NCBI RefSeq assembly: GCF_001858025.1
Contig: NZ_LZQD01000001.1
Coordinates: 1 to 64,000, forward strand
DNA from: Trichormus sp. NMC-1
GTDB lineage: Bacteria > Cyanobacteriota > Cyanobacteriia > Cyanobacteriales > Nostocaceae
Reading direction: 5' to 3'
DNA: 64,000 nt
Positions within the stretch are counted from its first letter, which is position 1, and each line of letters opens with the position of its first letter. A program made the position numbers and the translations under genes. The notes beneath the pieces were generated by a model. That model worked only from the letters and a program-made list of their open reading frames with translations. It searched no databases and was not told the DNA's origin. Positions 15,823 to 24,487 of the stretch are shown here, piece by piece.

Positions 15823-18800
15823 ATGAACAAATCTTTTGCCACAATTGATGGTAATGAAGCCGTAGCCCGTGTAGCTTACAAATTAAATGAAGTAATTGCT
15901 ATTTATCCTATCACCCCCTCTTCAAATATGGGTGAATGGGCTGATGCTTGGATGTCGGAAAATAAACCGAATCTTTGGGGTACTGTTCCCAATATCACTC
16001 AAATGCAAAGCGAAGGAGGGGCAATTGCTGCGGTACATGGGGCATTACAAACAGGTTCACTAAGTACAACTTTCACCGCTTCTCAGGGATTATTATTAAT
16101 GATTCCTAATTTATACAAAATTGCGGGAGAATTAACCAGTTTTGTACTTCATGTTTCCGCTCGTTCTTTAGCTACACACGCTTTATCTATTTTCGGTGAT
16201 CATAGTGATGTCATGGCTGCAAGGGCGACTGGTTTCGCTTTTTTGTGTTCGGCTTCTGTACAGGAAAGTCATGATTTTGCCTTAATTTCTCATGCTGCAA
16301 CTTTAGAAGCAAGAGTACCATTTATGCACTTTTTCGATGGGTTTAGAACATCCCATGAAGTGCAAAAAGTTGAATTATTATCAGATGAAGATTTAGAGGA
16401 ATTTATACCTTTAAAATTAGTATCTGCACATCGTCAACGGTGCTTAACTCCAGATAAGCCAGTATTACGAGGAACAGCCCAAAACCCCGATGTTTACTTT
16501 CAATCTCGTGAAGGTGCAAACCCTTATTATGATGGTTGTGCTGATATTGTCCAAAAAATTATGGACAAATTTGGAGAACGCACAGGCCGATATTACAAAC
16601 TCTATGAATATCATGGAAGTACTGACGCAGAAAGAGTAATTGTAATTATGGGTTCTGGTTGTGAAACTGTCCATGAAACCGTAGATTATCTCAACAACCA
16701 AGGGGAAAAAGTCGGAGTTTTGAAAGTGCGCCTTTTCCGCCCTTTTGATGTGGCTAGATTTATAGAAGCATTACCTAATAGTGTCAAATCTATTGCCGTT
16801 CTTGATAGAACTAAAGAAGCCGGAAGCGCAGGAGAACCACTATATTTAGATGTGGTGACAGCCATTTATGAAGGCTGGAAAAAAACTACATTCCCGAAAA
16901 TTGTTGGGGGAAGATATGGACTTTCTTCTAAAGAATTTACTCCCGCAATGGTGAAGAGTATTTTTGATAATCTTACCCTCATTAAACCCAAAAATCATTT
17001 TACAATTGGGATTAATGATGATGTCAGTTTCACTTCTTTGAATTTTGACCCCAATTTCTCAACAGAACCAGATCATGTAGTGCGAGCAATGTTCTATGGT
17101 TTAGGTTCAGATGGTACAGTGGGTGCAAATAAGAACTCCATCAAAATCATCGGTGAAGGCACAGAAAATAACGCCCAAGGTTACTTTGTTTATGATTCCA
17201 AAAAATCTGGTTCAATGACCGTTTCTCACCTGCGTTTTGGAACTGGCAAAATTCGCTCAACGTACCTCATAGACAAAGCTAATTTCATCGGTTGTCACCA
17301 TTGGGGATTTGTGGAAAGCATTGATATTTTAAAAGCTGCTGCACCAGGGGCGACTTTGTTGTTAAATAGTCCTTATAATGCAGATACAGTTTGGGAAAAT
17401 CTACCCCCAAGAGTTCAACAGCAAATTATTGACAAAGACCTGAAAGTTTACACTATTAACGCTAGTCAAGTAGCGAAAAATAGTGGTATGGGCAGAAGAA
17501 TTAACACTATCATGCAGGTGTGTTTCTTTGCTTTAGCAGGAGTATTGACAGAAAAAGAAGCGATCTCTAAAATCAAACAAGCCATAGAAAAAACCTATGG
17601 TAAAAAAGGCGTAGATGTTGTCAACATGAATTTAAAAGCCGTAGACAACACCTTAGAAAATCTCCATGAAATCGAAATTCCCCTAGTAGAAAAAGGTAAA
17701 TTATTTAATGTAGAGACGTTTCATGAAACGTCTCTACAAAAAAATAAACCCGAATTTGTCGAGAATGTTCTTGGGAAAATCATGGTTTGGGAAGGTGATG
17801 ATTTACCTGTCAGTGCTTTACCTGCTGACGGAACTTTCCCCAGTGGAACTGCAAAATGGGAAAAACGCAACGTTGCGGAAGAAATACCCGTTTGGGATGG
17901 TGATGTCTGCGTTCAATGCGGTAAATGTGTGATGGTTTGTCCTCACGCTGCTATTCGCGCTAAAGCTTATCAAGCTAGTGAGTTAGTCAACGCACCGATA
18001 ACTTTTAAATCAACTAACGCCAAAGATAAGGACTTTGCTAACCAGAAATTTACCATTCAGGTAGCCCCAGAAGACTGTACAGGCTGCGAAATTTGCGTTA
18101 GTGTCTGTCCTGCTAAAAACAAGGCTGAACCCACCCGCAAAGCCATTAATATGAGTCCGCAATTACCGTTGCGAGAACAAGAACGGGAAAATTGGAATTT
18201 CTTTTTGAGTTTACCAAATCCCGACAGTCGAAAATTGAAATTAAATCAAATTCGTCAACAACAACTCCAGGAACCATTGTTTGAATTTTCCGGTGCTTGT
18301 GCTGGGTGCGGAGAAACGCCCTACCTTAAATTATTAACACAATTATTTGGCGATCGCTCACTCGTTGCCAACGCCACCGGTTGTTCTTCCATTTACGGTG
18401 GAAATCTCCCCACAACTCCCTGGAGTCAAAATGCTGAGGGAAGAGGTCCCGCATGGTCCAATAGTTTATTTGAAGATAACGCCGAATTCGGTTTTGGTTA
18501 TCGCTTATCTATAGACAAACAAGCGGAATTTGCAGGGGAATTATTGTCACAATTAAGTAGTAAAATTGGCGATAATTTAGTTAATGCAATTCTCAAAGCC
18601 GAACAAAAAACCGAAGCAGATATTTGGGAACAACGAGAAAGAATTGTCATTCTCAAACACAAATTAGCTGAGATTTTGGAAACTACAAAAGACGCAAATC
18701 TAAAATCCAAAATCCAAAATCTAAAATCCCTCGCTGATTATTTAGTCAAGAAAAGTGTGTGGATAGTTGGGGGTGATGGTTGGGCGTATGATATAGACTT

Positions 18801-19392
18801 TGGTGGTATTGATCATGTGATTTCCACAGGACGAAATGTGAACATTTTGGTCATGGATACAGAAGTTTATTCTAATACCGGAGGACAATCTTCTAAAGCC
18901 ACTCCCAAAGCCGCAGTTGCAAAATATGCGACCGGTGGAAAACCTGCACCCAAGAAAGATTTGGGTTTAATGGCGATGACTTATGGTAATGTTTATGTGG
19001 CGAGTGTAGCGTTAGGGGCGCGAGATGAACATACACTCAAAGCATTTTTAGAAGCGGAAGCTTTTGACGGGCCATCAATCATTATTGCTTACAGTCATTG
19101 TATTGCTCACGGTATTGATATGACCAAAGGTTTACATCAGCAAAAGGCGTTAGTAGACTCAGGAAGATGGTTGTTATATCGCTATAATCCGGCATTACAA
19201 ACCCAGGGGAAAAATCCCCTACAATTGGATATGAAAGCACCTTCTGAATCGGTAGAAAAATCAATGTATCAAGAGAACCGATTTAAGATGTTAACGAAGA
19301 GTAAACCAGAAGTTGCGAAACAGTTGCTAGAACAAGCGCAAGCAGAAGTTAATGCAAGATGGGAAATGTATCAATATTTAGCGAATAGGTAA
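15823..19392 (+). CDS. nifJ: Pyruvate:ferredoxin/flavodoxin oxidoreductase
   Basis: The 1189-residue enzyme oxidises pyruvate with CoA to acetyl-CoA and CO2, reducing ferredoxin or flavodoxin. Domains run in the usual order: N-terminal pyrimidine-binding domain from residue 1 (IYPITPSSNMGEWAD), gamma-type domain (about 430-610), two [4Fe-4S] motifs (CVQCGKCVMVCP near 695 and CTGCEICVSVCP near 751), and the TPP domain (ACAGCGETPY; VGGDGWAYDIDFGG near 983). In diazotrophic cyanobacteria it can supply electrons for nitrogenase, mainly under iron limitation. Two intergenic-type repeats lie inside the frame: a 30-bp palindrome (17709-17738) and heptads (18696-18730). The reading frame is intact across both. 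Confidence 0.97.
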   Translation: MNKSFATIDGNEAVARVAYKLNEVIAIYPITPSSNMGEWADAWMSENKPNLWGTVPNITQMQSEGGAIAAVHGALQTGSLSTTFTASQGLLLMIPNLYKIAGELTSFVLHVSARSLATHALSIFGDHSDVMAARATGFAFLCSASVQESHDFALISHAATLEARVPFMHFFDGFRTSHEVQKVELLSDEDLEEFIPLKLVSAHRQRCLTPDKPVLRGTAQNPDVYFQSREGANPYYDGCADIVQKIMDKFGERTGRYYKLYEYHGSTDAERVIVIMGSGCETVHETVDYLNNQGEKVGVLKVRLFRPFDVARFIEALPNSVKSIAVLDRTKEAGSAGEPLYLDVVTAIYEGWKKTTFPKIVGGRYGLSSKEFTPAMVKSIFDNLTLIKPKNHFTIGINDDVSFTSLNFDPNFSTEPDHVVRAMFYGLGSDGTVGANKNSIKIIGEGTENNAQGYFVYDSKKSGSMTVSHLRFGTGKIRSTYLIDKANFIGCHHWGFVESIDILKAAAPGATLLLNSPYNADTVWENLPPRVQQQIIDKDLKVYTINASQVAKNSGMGRRINTIMQVCFFALAGVLTEKEAISKIKQAIEKTYGKKGVDVVNMNLKAVDNTLENLHEIEIPLVEKGKLFNVETFHETSLQKNKPEFVENVLGKIMVWEGDDLPVSALPADGTFPSGTAKWEKRNVAEEIPVWDGDVCVQCGKCVMVCPHAAIRAKAYQASELVNAPITFKSTNAKDKDFANQKFTIQVAPEDCTGCEICVSVCPAKNKAEPTRKAINMSPQLPLREQERENWNFFLSLPNPDSRKLKLNQIRQQQLQEPLFEFSGACAGCGETPYLKLLTQLFGDRSLVANATGCSSIYGGNLPTTPWSQNAEGRGPAWSNSLFEDNAEFGFGYRLSIDKQAEFAGELLSQLSSKIGDNLVNAILKAEQKTEADIWEQRERIVILKHKLAEILETTKDANLKSKIQNLKSLADYLVKKSVWIVGGDGWAYDIDFGGIDHVISTGRNVNILVMDTEVYSNTGGQSSKATPKAAVAKYATGGKPAPKKDLGLMAMTYGNVYVASVALGARDEHTLKAFLEAEAFDGPSIIIAYSHCIAHGIDMTKGLHQQKALVDSGRWLLYRYNPALQTQGKNPLQLDMKAPSESVEKSMYQENRFKMLTKSKPEVAKQLLEQAQAEVNARWEMYQYLANR
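17709..17738. repeat. Perfect 30-bp palindrome inside nifJ
   Basis: TGTAGAGACGTTTCA is followed directly by its exact complement. In frame it encodes VETFHETSLQ, in the linker before the first ferredoxin-like motif. It is the same family as the intergenic repeat at 7443-7473. Confidence 0.85.
18696..18730 (+). repeat. Five AAATCYA heptads inside nifJ
   Basis: Units AAATCTA, AAATCCA, AAATCCA, AAATCTA and AAATCCC run in tandem. They encode LKSKIQNLKS just before the TPP-binding motif. The same heptads occur in intergenic DNA, for example at 4230-4252. Confidence 0.85.
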
Positions 19393-19410
19393 AGAGTTTT
19401 CATCATTTGT

Positions 19411-19487
19411 GTAGGTTGGTTTGACGCAAGGAAACCCAACATTACCGAAGCTTTTGTTCGGTGGCGCTGTTCCTGAAGCCAACCTAC
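19411..19487. repeat. GTAGGTTGG-type inverted repeat
   Basis: GTAGGTTGG (19411-19419) and CCAACCTAC (19479-19487) flank a 59-bp centre with a further GAAACCCAAC motif, between convergent nifJ and the DUF5615 gene. It looks like a common cyanobacterial intergenic repeat. Confidence 0.55.
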
Positions 19488-19502
19488 AATCATATTACCA
19501 TT

Positions 19503-19865
19503 TTATGGTAATGGTAAATAAACTATGCGGTCTTTATATTCACCATCTTCAGAAGCTAAAGCAACTAATATTAACTCTTCTATATTTTCACCAACACTTA
19601 AATTAGGATTGAGAATAAAAATTCCTGGTATGTGACGATTCACAGCAACATGATCAGCTAAATGTACTGGCATAGAAGTGCGGTTATTTGTCACTAATAT
19701 AAAATTATTTTCCTCACACCAACAGAGAATTTCAGGATCAAGTGTCCCTTTCGGTGGTATTCCTGGTTCTCCTACTACCTGAACAACAATATCAGGTTCT
19801 TTGAGTTTAATTTGTTTTGGATATAAAGGATTGATATTTTCATCAATCAAATATTTAATTGTCAT
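19503..19865 (-). CDS. DUF5615 PIN-like toxin
   Basis: The 120-residue protein opens MTIKYLIDENINPLYPKQIK, the DUF5615 PIN-like signature with an Asp-Glu pair. It continues with DPEILCWCEENNFILVTNNR, where the second acidic site and the 'thr/asn-asn-arg' of PIN-like nucleases sit. Such proteins are thought to be RNA-cleaving toxins paired with DUF433 antitoxins. The partner gene lies 4 bp upstream on the same strand, so the two form a standard cassette. Confidence 0.85.
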   Translation of the reverse strand: MTIKYLIDENINPLYPKQIKLKEPDIVVQVVGEPGIPPKGTLDPEILCWCEENNFILVTNNRTSMPVHLADHVAVNRHIPGIFILNPNLSVGENIEELILVALASEDGEYKDRIVYLPLP

Positions 19866-19869
19866 TTCC

Positions 19870-20217
19870 TTATACTTTTGCTTGTCTTTCTATTCTAAGT
19901 TGGCGGAGTTTTTCTGATACTGGTGGTGGATTAAGTCGCTGTTGTTCTCTCATTCTATGACCATGTTCTATCCAATTCTTCATGTAAGCACTGATAGTCT
20001 CTTGGTTTTGCAGATAGTAAAGAATAGTCGCATATACTTGTTCTAAAGAAAGTGATTGATATATTTGGGCAATTTCCTCTGGAGAGCGTCCACAATCAAT
20101 GTATTCATAAAGTATTGTTTCAATTCCAATTCTTGAGTTTTTTAATCTAATATCTCCAGGAGAGAGAAAATTGAAATACTCTACAATATCCTTAGTAGAT
20201 ATAGTTTGGCTGTTCAT
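19870..20217 (-). CDS. DUF433-type antitoxin
   Basis: The 115-residue protein contains a DUF433 core: a strand-turn (LSPGDIRLKNSRIGIETILYEYIDCG) followed by the winged-helix segment RSPEEIAQIYQSLSLEQVYATILYYLQNQ. This domain is the usual partner of PIN-like toxins and probably binds its own operator. The C-terminal tail (EKLRQLRIERQAK) likely contacts the toxin. First gene of the cassette, 4 bp before the toxin gene. Confidence 0.85.
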   Translation of the reverse strand: MNSQTISTKDIVEYFNFLSPGDIRLKNSRIGIETILYEYIDCGRSPEEIAQIYQSLSLEQVYATILYYLQNQETISAYMKNWIEHGHRMREQQRLNPPPVSEKLRQLRIERQAKV

Positions 20218-20504
20218 AAATTTAAAACTATGATTTTCAAAGATTTGGCAATTAACAGTTTAGATTAATTATAACTTATAGGTAGCTTTTATCGTTCCTA
20301 TACTCCAGATAAAAGTAAGGTTATGGTAGTCATTTACGCGAATTCTTATAAACTATGTATAATAGCAACTTTCTAACTGAGTAAAAAATTGTGGCAATAA
20401 TTATAAATTATATAAATGTGTTGAACAAATAGGTAATCAGTTTTCACCAAATAAAATTGAATAAATAGAGAGATAGACAAATCCAATCTATCTCTCCACA
20501 ATAA

Positions 20505-20663
20505 TTATTTCTTGGCAATTATCCAAACGGCGTGAATAATTCCTGGAAGATATCCGCACAAAGTCAAAACTATATTAATCCAAAAGTCTAGACCGAAACC
20601 TACTTGCAGAAATACTCCTAAAGGTGGCAAAAAAACCGCGCATAAAATCCGTACTAAATCCAT
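20505..20663 (-). CDS. PMP3/YqaE-family membrane peptide
   Basis: The 52-residue protein begins MDLVRILCAVFLPPLGVFLQ and continues through FWINIVLTLCGYLPGIIHAVW to a Lys-Lys end. This is the textbook PMP3/YqaE pattern: two membrane helices, the LPPLGV turn, and a GYLPGIIHA motif in the second helix. Family members respond to salt, cold or low-pH stress and influence membrane potential in yeast and plants. A ribosome-binding site (AGGAGG on the minus strand) lies about 6 bp before the ATG. It is too short for most gene lists but very likely real. Confidence 0.93.
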   Translation of the reverse strand: MDLVRILCAVFLPPLGVFLQVGFGLDFWINIVLTLCGYLPGIIHAVWIIAKK

Positions 20664-20742
20664 TTCAGCCTCCTGTTAATCTCAAAGATAAACTCACATC
20701 TTACAACTATAATTCCTGAAAAGATACGGGAAACCGTACCCT

Positions 20743-21096
20743 TCAACCACCACTGATTTTAGCCTTGTAACCAAGTTTGACCAAAATCTCTAAAATCTTC
20801 TGTTTATGATCTCCCTGAACTTCAATTTCGTCATCTTTCACCGTCCCACCCGTACCACATTGGGCTTTTAACTGTTTTAATAAAGTAGCTAAAGTTTCGG
20901 GTTTAGTTTGAAACCCAGTAATGACTGTGACAGTTTTACCTTTGCGTCCAGCACGAGTGGCTTGGATTCTCACATTTTGCTGATTTGGGGGTAAATCTTG
21001 GATTCCACGTTCCACAGCGCGTTCGAGTGCGGGTGAACTACCGTTACCAAATTCTTGGTAGACAAAGCGTTTGTCAGATTTGGGATTAGAAGCCAT
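20743..21096 (-). CDS. SUI1/eIF1-like translation factor (YciH type)
   Basis: The 117-residue protein has an unstructured N-terminus and a SUI1 domain: NVRIQATRAGRKGKTVTVITGFQ, LKAQCGTGGTVKDDEIEVQGDHK and ILEILVKLGYKAK. SUI1/YciH proteins bind the 30S subunit and can influence initiation fidelity. From memory, sui1 and trpB are near neighbours in Synechocystis PCC 6803 (sll0546, slr0543). Here they are separated by more than 4 kb of accessory DNA. Confidence 0.93.
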   Translation of the reverse strand: MASNPKSDKRFVYQEFGNGSSPALERAVERGIQDLPPNQQNVRIQATRAGRKGKTVTVITGFQTKPETLATLLKQLKAQCGTGGTVKDDEIEVQGDHKQKILEILVKLGYKAKISGG

Positions 21097-21240
21097 ACAA
21101 TTTAATGCAGAAAAAATAAACTTTCACTGTAAACAATTTTAGTTTAGATATTGTCTATTGTAGACTAAGCGGGGGTAATCGGATATATAATTGCTACATG
21201 ATAGAGTATAAGAAGGTAAGAGGAAATGAACCACGTTCGC

Positions 21241-21262
21241 GGAGCGTCCCGAAGGGATAGAA
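21241..21262. repeat. 22-bp inverted repeat, left arm
   Basis: GGAGCGTCCCGAAGGGATAG plus AA is exactly complementary to 21740-21761. It is followed by a purine-rich tract (about 21290-21321), mirrored by a pyrimidine-rich tract (about 21711-21735) at the other side. Confidence 0.85.
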
Positions 21263-21321
21263 GCGAAGAACACGTTCGTCGAAGACGTTCCGAAGGAAAG
21301 GAAGAAGAAGAAGAAGGAAGG

Positions 21322-21711
21322 ATGAGTAGGTTGGGTGATGAGGTGGAGAGGTTGGCTTATGCTGTGATTGGGGCGGGTATTGAGGTGCATAGGATGTTGG
21401 GTGCGGGGTTTTTGGAGAGGGTATATCAAGAGGCGTTGGGTTTGGAGTTTCGTTTGCGGGGAATACCTCATAAACCTAAACATTTAGTAGCAGTAAATTA
21501 CAAAGGTTATCCCATTGGTGAGGGGGAATTAGATTTTCTTGTTGGTGATTCTCTAGTTGTTGAATTGAAGGCTGTGGAAAAATTAGCCCCTATTCATGAA
21601 GCGCAAGTTATTTCTTATTTAAAAATGACTAATTGTCCCCTTGGTCTTCTCATCAATTTTAACGTCCCCGTTCTCAAAGAAGGCATTAAACGCATCATTC
21701 TTTCCTCTTAA
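21322..21711 (+). CDS. GxxExxY-family protein (PD-(D/E)XK-like)
   Basis: The 129-residue protein carries the namesake motif in GAGFLERVYQEAL and a restriction-endonuclease-like core: Glu in helix 1, Asp in GEGELDFLVGDSLVVELKAVEKL and the E-x-K of VELKA. A late Gln in HEAQVISYL completes the pattern. The family is widespread in mobile and dispersed loci, but its function is unproven. ATG at 21322 is chosen because upstream codons are the purine repeat. The gene is enclosed by a 22-bp inverted repeat (21241-21262, 21740-21761). Confidence 0.88.
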   Translation: MSRLGDEVERLAYAVIGAGIEVHRMLGAGFLERVYQEALGLEFRLRGIPHKPKHLVAVNYKGYPIGEGELDFLVGDSLVVELKAVEKLAPIHEAQVISYLKMTNCPLGLLINFNVPVLKEGIKRIILSS

Positions 21712-21739
21712 CTCTTCTTCTTCTTTCTCTTCCTTCGTG

Positions 21740-21761
21740 TTCTATCCCTTCGGGACGCTCC
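21740..21761. repeat. 22-bp inverted repeat, right arm
   Basis: This is the exact complement of 21241-21262, lying 28 bp after the GxxExxY stop codon. Confidence 0.85.
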
Positions 21762-21783
21762 GAGAACGTGCCTTCGTGGTTAG

Positions 21784-22797
21784 TTAATTAATTATTATCT
21801 CAATTCCATTTTCTACTTCCATCAATTCTTGACGCTGCTGCTCTATCCAGGCGTTTTCAGCTTGGCGTTGTTCTGGTGTTTCTTGTTGATACCGTTTCTG
21901 AAGTTCTAAAAAATCATTATAGAATGCGATTGCTTGTTCAATGGCTTTAGTAACTAATTTCGATAACTCATCAAAAATAGAAACCACTATCTTTTCTAAC
22001 TTTTTAGCTACTTCCTCATAGGTTTTAGTAAATTGATCTCGGCTAATTCCTAAAGTGCCTTCTTTGGCTAATCCTTTAGCAGTGTTACTCACTGAATCAA
22101 TTAAATTATTAACACTGTATACATATAAACCATTGCCAAATGATCTTTCTAGTAAGGTGGCCAACGATTCTGTAATTGAATTAAATTTATTAGTTACTTC
22201 GCTTTTCTTTCCTGCATTTAACTGACTACTACATATTTCAATAAAAGGTTTTTGAGGCTGAAATCCTTGAATTATTAATAAGATAGTTTCCGATAAATTA
22301 GTTTTCATACCATTGATTTGCAATTGTATTTCTCTGTCAAAGTCTTTAATAAATTTATCTTTTTCAAAAAGATTTAATGAATTTTTAGTCTTATTTTTAT
22401 CATCTTCAAAGTATTGTCTTTTTAATCTTTCAATTCTAGCAGTCCAAGATTTTTTAACTGTTTTTAAAGTCTCAGACTTAGATTGATTGTATAAATTACG
22501 AGCTTTAACAGACAAGCCACTCCAATCGCCAATTTGCTCCCATATTTGAGAAGTAGGTACTTCAATTACCCTTTGCTTGCTATGCCAAACATCTTCTGCA
22601 TGATATAAATCATTAAAACAATTTTTAACTAAACCCTTGAGTTTGGTGGCTGATTGTTTCAGTTCTGTAATACATGGTTTAACTGATTTATTAAGTTGAG
22701 TAGCTGATTGCTTCAGTTCCTCAGAACTACCTTCATCAAGCATAATTTGGTCAGCCGACTCAATCACACCTTGAAATGTTTTGTAATAATTATTCAT
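21784..22797 (-). CDS. Unknown long helical protein, divergent partner A
   Basis: I do not recognise this 337-residue protein. It is nearly all predicted helix: a repeated-looking N-terminus (EELKQSATQLNKSVKPCITELKQSATKLK uses the unit LKQSAT-L-K twice), a Lys-rich central part (KKSWTARIERLKRQYFEDD), and coiled-coil stretches at about 250-320 (EEVAKKLEKIVVSIFDELSKL). A weakly hydrophobic helix lies near 180-190 (ETILLIIQGF). There is no signal peptide. It is divergently transcribed from the gene at 22995 across a 197-bp gap, suggesting shared regulation. Possible roles (membrane remodelling, pore formation, structural) are guesses. Confidence 0.65.
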   Translation of the reverse strand: MNNYYKTFQGVIESADQIMLDEGSSEELKQSATQLNKSVKPCITELKQSATKLKGLVKNCFNDLYHAEDVWHSKQRVIEVPTSQIWEQIGDWSGLSVKARNLYNQSKSETLKTVKKSWTARIERLKRQYFEDDKNKTKNSLNLFEKDKFIKDFDREIQLQINGMKTNLSETILLIIQGFQPQKPFIEICSSQLNAGKKSEVTNKFNSITESLATLLERSFGNGLYVYSVNNLIDSVSNTAKGLAKEGTLGISRDQFTKTYEEVAKKLEKIVVSIFDELSKLVTKAIEQAIAFYNDFLELQKRYQQETPEQRQAENAWIEQQRQELMEVENGIEIIIN

Positions 22798-22994
22798 GAC
22801 TAACCACAGGGATTTACTTTTATAGTTGATTTATACTAGTATTAACACTAGAGATAAGCTAATAAGCATTCTAGTATTTATACTGCTATTTATAATATAC
22901 CAAATTCAACTCTATGCAACATATTAAGAAAAATAGGATTTTTTTGTGTAAGTATAAAGGCTAGGCTATAAATATCACTTTTCTTATCCCTAAT

Positions 22995-24278
22995 ATGCTG
23001 TTCACGTTTGCCCCTGCAATTGAAGCTGGAATTAAGTCTGGTACATATGAAATTGTCTCTAATTCATCTACCGGAGAACTAATAGGTATGGCCAGAGATA
23101 AAGTATCTGGTCAGTTTGTAGCTCACGCAATCGGTGTAATTGTAGATCAGTCCGCAAGCGTCAATCCTCTAACTGTTCCAGTAGATTTCGTCATGGGTGG
23201 GTTGCAGATGTTTCAAACCCATCGGGGGTTTCAAAAAACTTACAGAATGCTTGACACACTTCAAAACTCTGTGGGAGTTTTACAAGCTACTATCCCTGTA
23301 ATTGGTCTTGGGGTAGGTATAGGTATTGTGTTATCAGCAGTCAATCTATATCAGACTTTCAAATTGCGGAAAGAAGTAGAATTACTCCATCTAGAAGTCA
23401 AAAATGGTTTTATTGACTTGAAAGCAGCTTTAAAAGACGAAGGAAAAGAAATCATCAAAAGAATTGATGAAGTTGCAGCAGATGTAAAATTTCACGCACA
23501 TCAATTAATTTTAATTACAGCACATGGGCGATTTCAAGGAGCATTACAATCAATAAAGACAGCATTGTTGTGTGAAGAAAGTATTAGAAATGCTACGTTG
23601 GACAACGCACGGAACACATTAAGTCATGCTTTAGATGACTACAAAAATCCTCTCATTTTCTCAGATACTTGTGCAGCGGGATATCTTCGCCGGATGGAAT
23701 GTGCTTGGGGAATTGAGCAAACAATAGCTTTAACCTATCAATTACAAAATCAATATGATGCTGTTTTTAATCAACTTGCTCACCTTCAAAATACAATCCG
23801 TCAAGATTGTTTGACTGTAATTGATAAATGTCAATCAGAAGAAGAATTAGATTTTCTATTTCCAGAAATATCTTGTATTGTCAATAATGATTTAGCTGTA
23901 TTATCATCCTGGCAAAATCATATAGATTGGATAAAAACTTTACCTGTCAGTGAACGGAAACTTTTAGCAAGTTCTGAACTTGGATCTGCTGATGATTTAG
24001 AAACAAACCAAAACTCACATATGGTGACAGAACCACAAGAATTAGTAGTTTATCAAGATTTGAAAAATAAATCTCATTATTTATCACTACAGGATCAACT
24101 AAGATTTATGATTCAGCCTGATTTACGCAGAGAATACGAATCTTATATAACCCAGCAAGCAACAGCTTCTGGCTATAAAGGCTTAGTTCCTGGGAATTGG
24201 CAAGAAATAACAGATACAATTCTAGCTAATCTCTACTGGTACTTTCAGGATAAAAGCAAAATAGCAGTTTCTAGCTAA
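22995..24278 (+). CDS. Unknown helical protein with central hydrophobic hairpin, partner B
   Basis: I do not recognise this 427-residue protein. After about 90 residues (FVAHAIGVIVDQSASVNPLTVPVDFVMGG) comes a strongly hydrophobic stretch near 98-118 (TIPVIGLGVGIGIVLSAVNL). A long amphipathic helix follows (RKEVELLHLEVKNGFIDLKAALKDEGKEIIKRIDEVAADVK), then a helical C-terminal half with several Cys. A hydrophobic segment embedded between long helices occurs in helical pore-forming proteins and some effector proteins, but no family match can be claimed. Start ATG at 22995 gives a Phe/Ala-rich N-terminus. Confidence 0.65.
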   Translation: MLFTFAPAIEAGIKSGTYEIVSNSSTGELIGMARDKVSGQFVAHAIGVIVDQSASVNPLTVPVDFVMGGLQMFQTHRGFQKTYRMLDTLQNSVGVLQATIPVIGLGVGIGIVLSAVNLYQTFKLRKEVELLHLEVKNGFIDLKAALKDEGKEIIKRIDEVAADVKFHAHQLILITAHGRFQGALQSIKTALLCEESIRNATLDNARNTLSHALDDYKNPLIFSDTCAAGYLRRMECAWGIEQTIALTYQLQNQYDAVFNQLAHLQNTIRQDCLTVIDKCQSEEELDFLFPEISCIVNNDLAVLSSWQNHIDWIKTLPVSERKLLASSELGSADDLETNQNSHMVTEPQELVVYQDLKNKSHYLSLQDQLRFMIQPDLRREYESYITQQATASGYKGLVPGNWQEITDTILANLYWYFQDKSKIAVSS

Positions 24279-24336
24279 ACTGATTAGCTGTTTTTCTGCT
24301 TCCTCTCGTTCTCTTTCTCTCATTACCAAGCTCTGC

Positions 24337-24400
24337 CTCTACTATACCTGGAGGTAGAATCTCTAAGACGGCATTCCCAGTCTGGAGACTGGGAACGAGA
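24337..24400. repeat. 64-bp direct repeat, left copy
   Basis: By direct comparison this differs from 25361-25424 at 4 of 64 positions. It includes a 23-bp identical block (CTCTACTATACCTGGAGGTA plus GAA) and copy 2 of the CAGTCTGGAGACTG repeat at 24371-24400. Confidence 0.85.
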
Positions 24401-24487
24401 AGAGAATTTTCTTTCTTTGCGTCTTTGCTCCTTTGTATGTTTGCGCGAAACCTCAACTAGATTAGATATAAAAATTACTCAATTACC

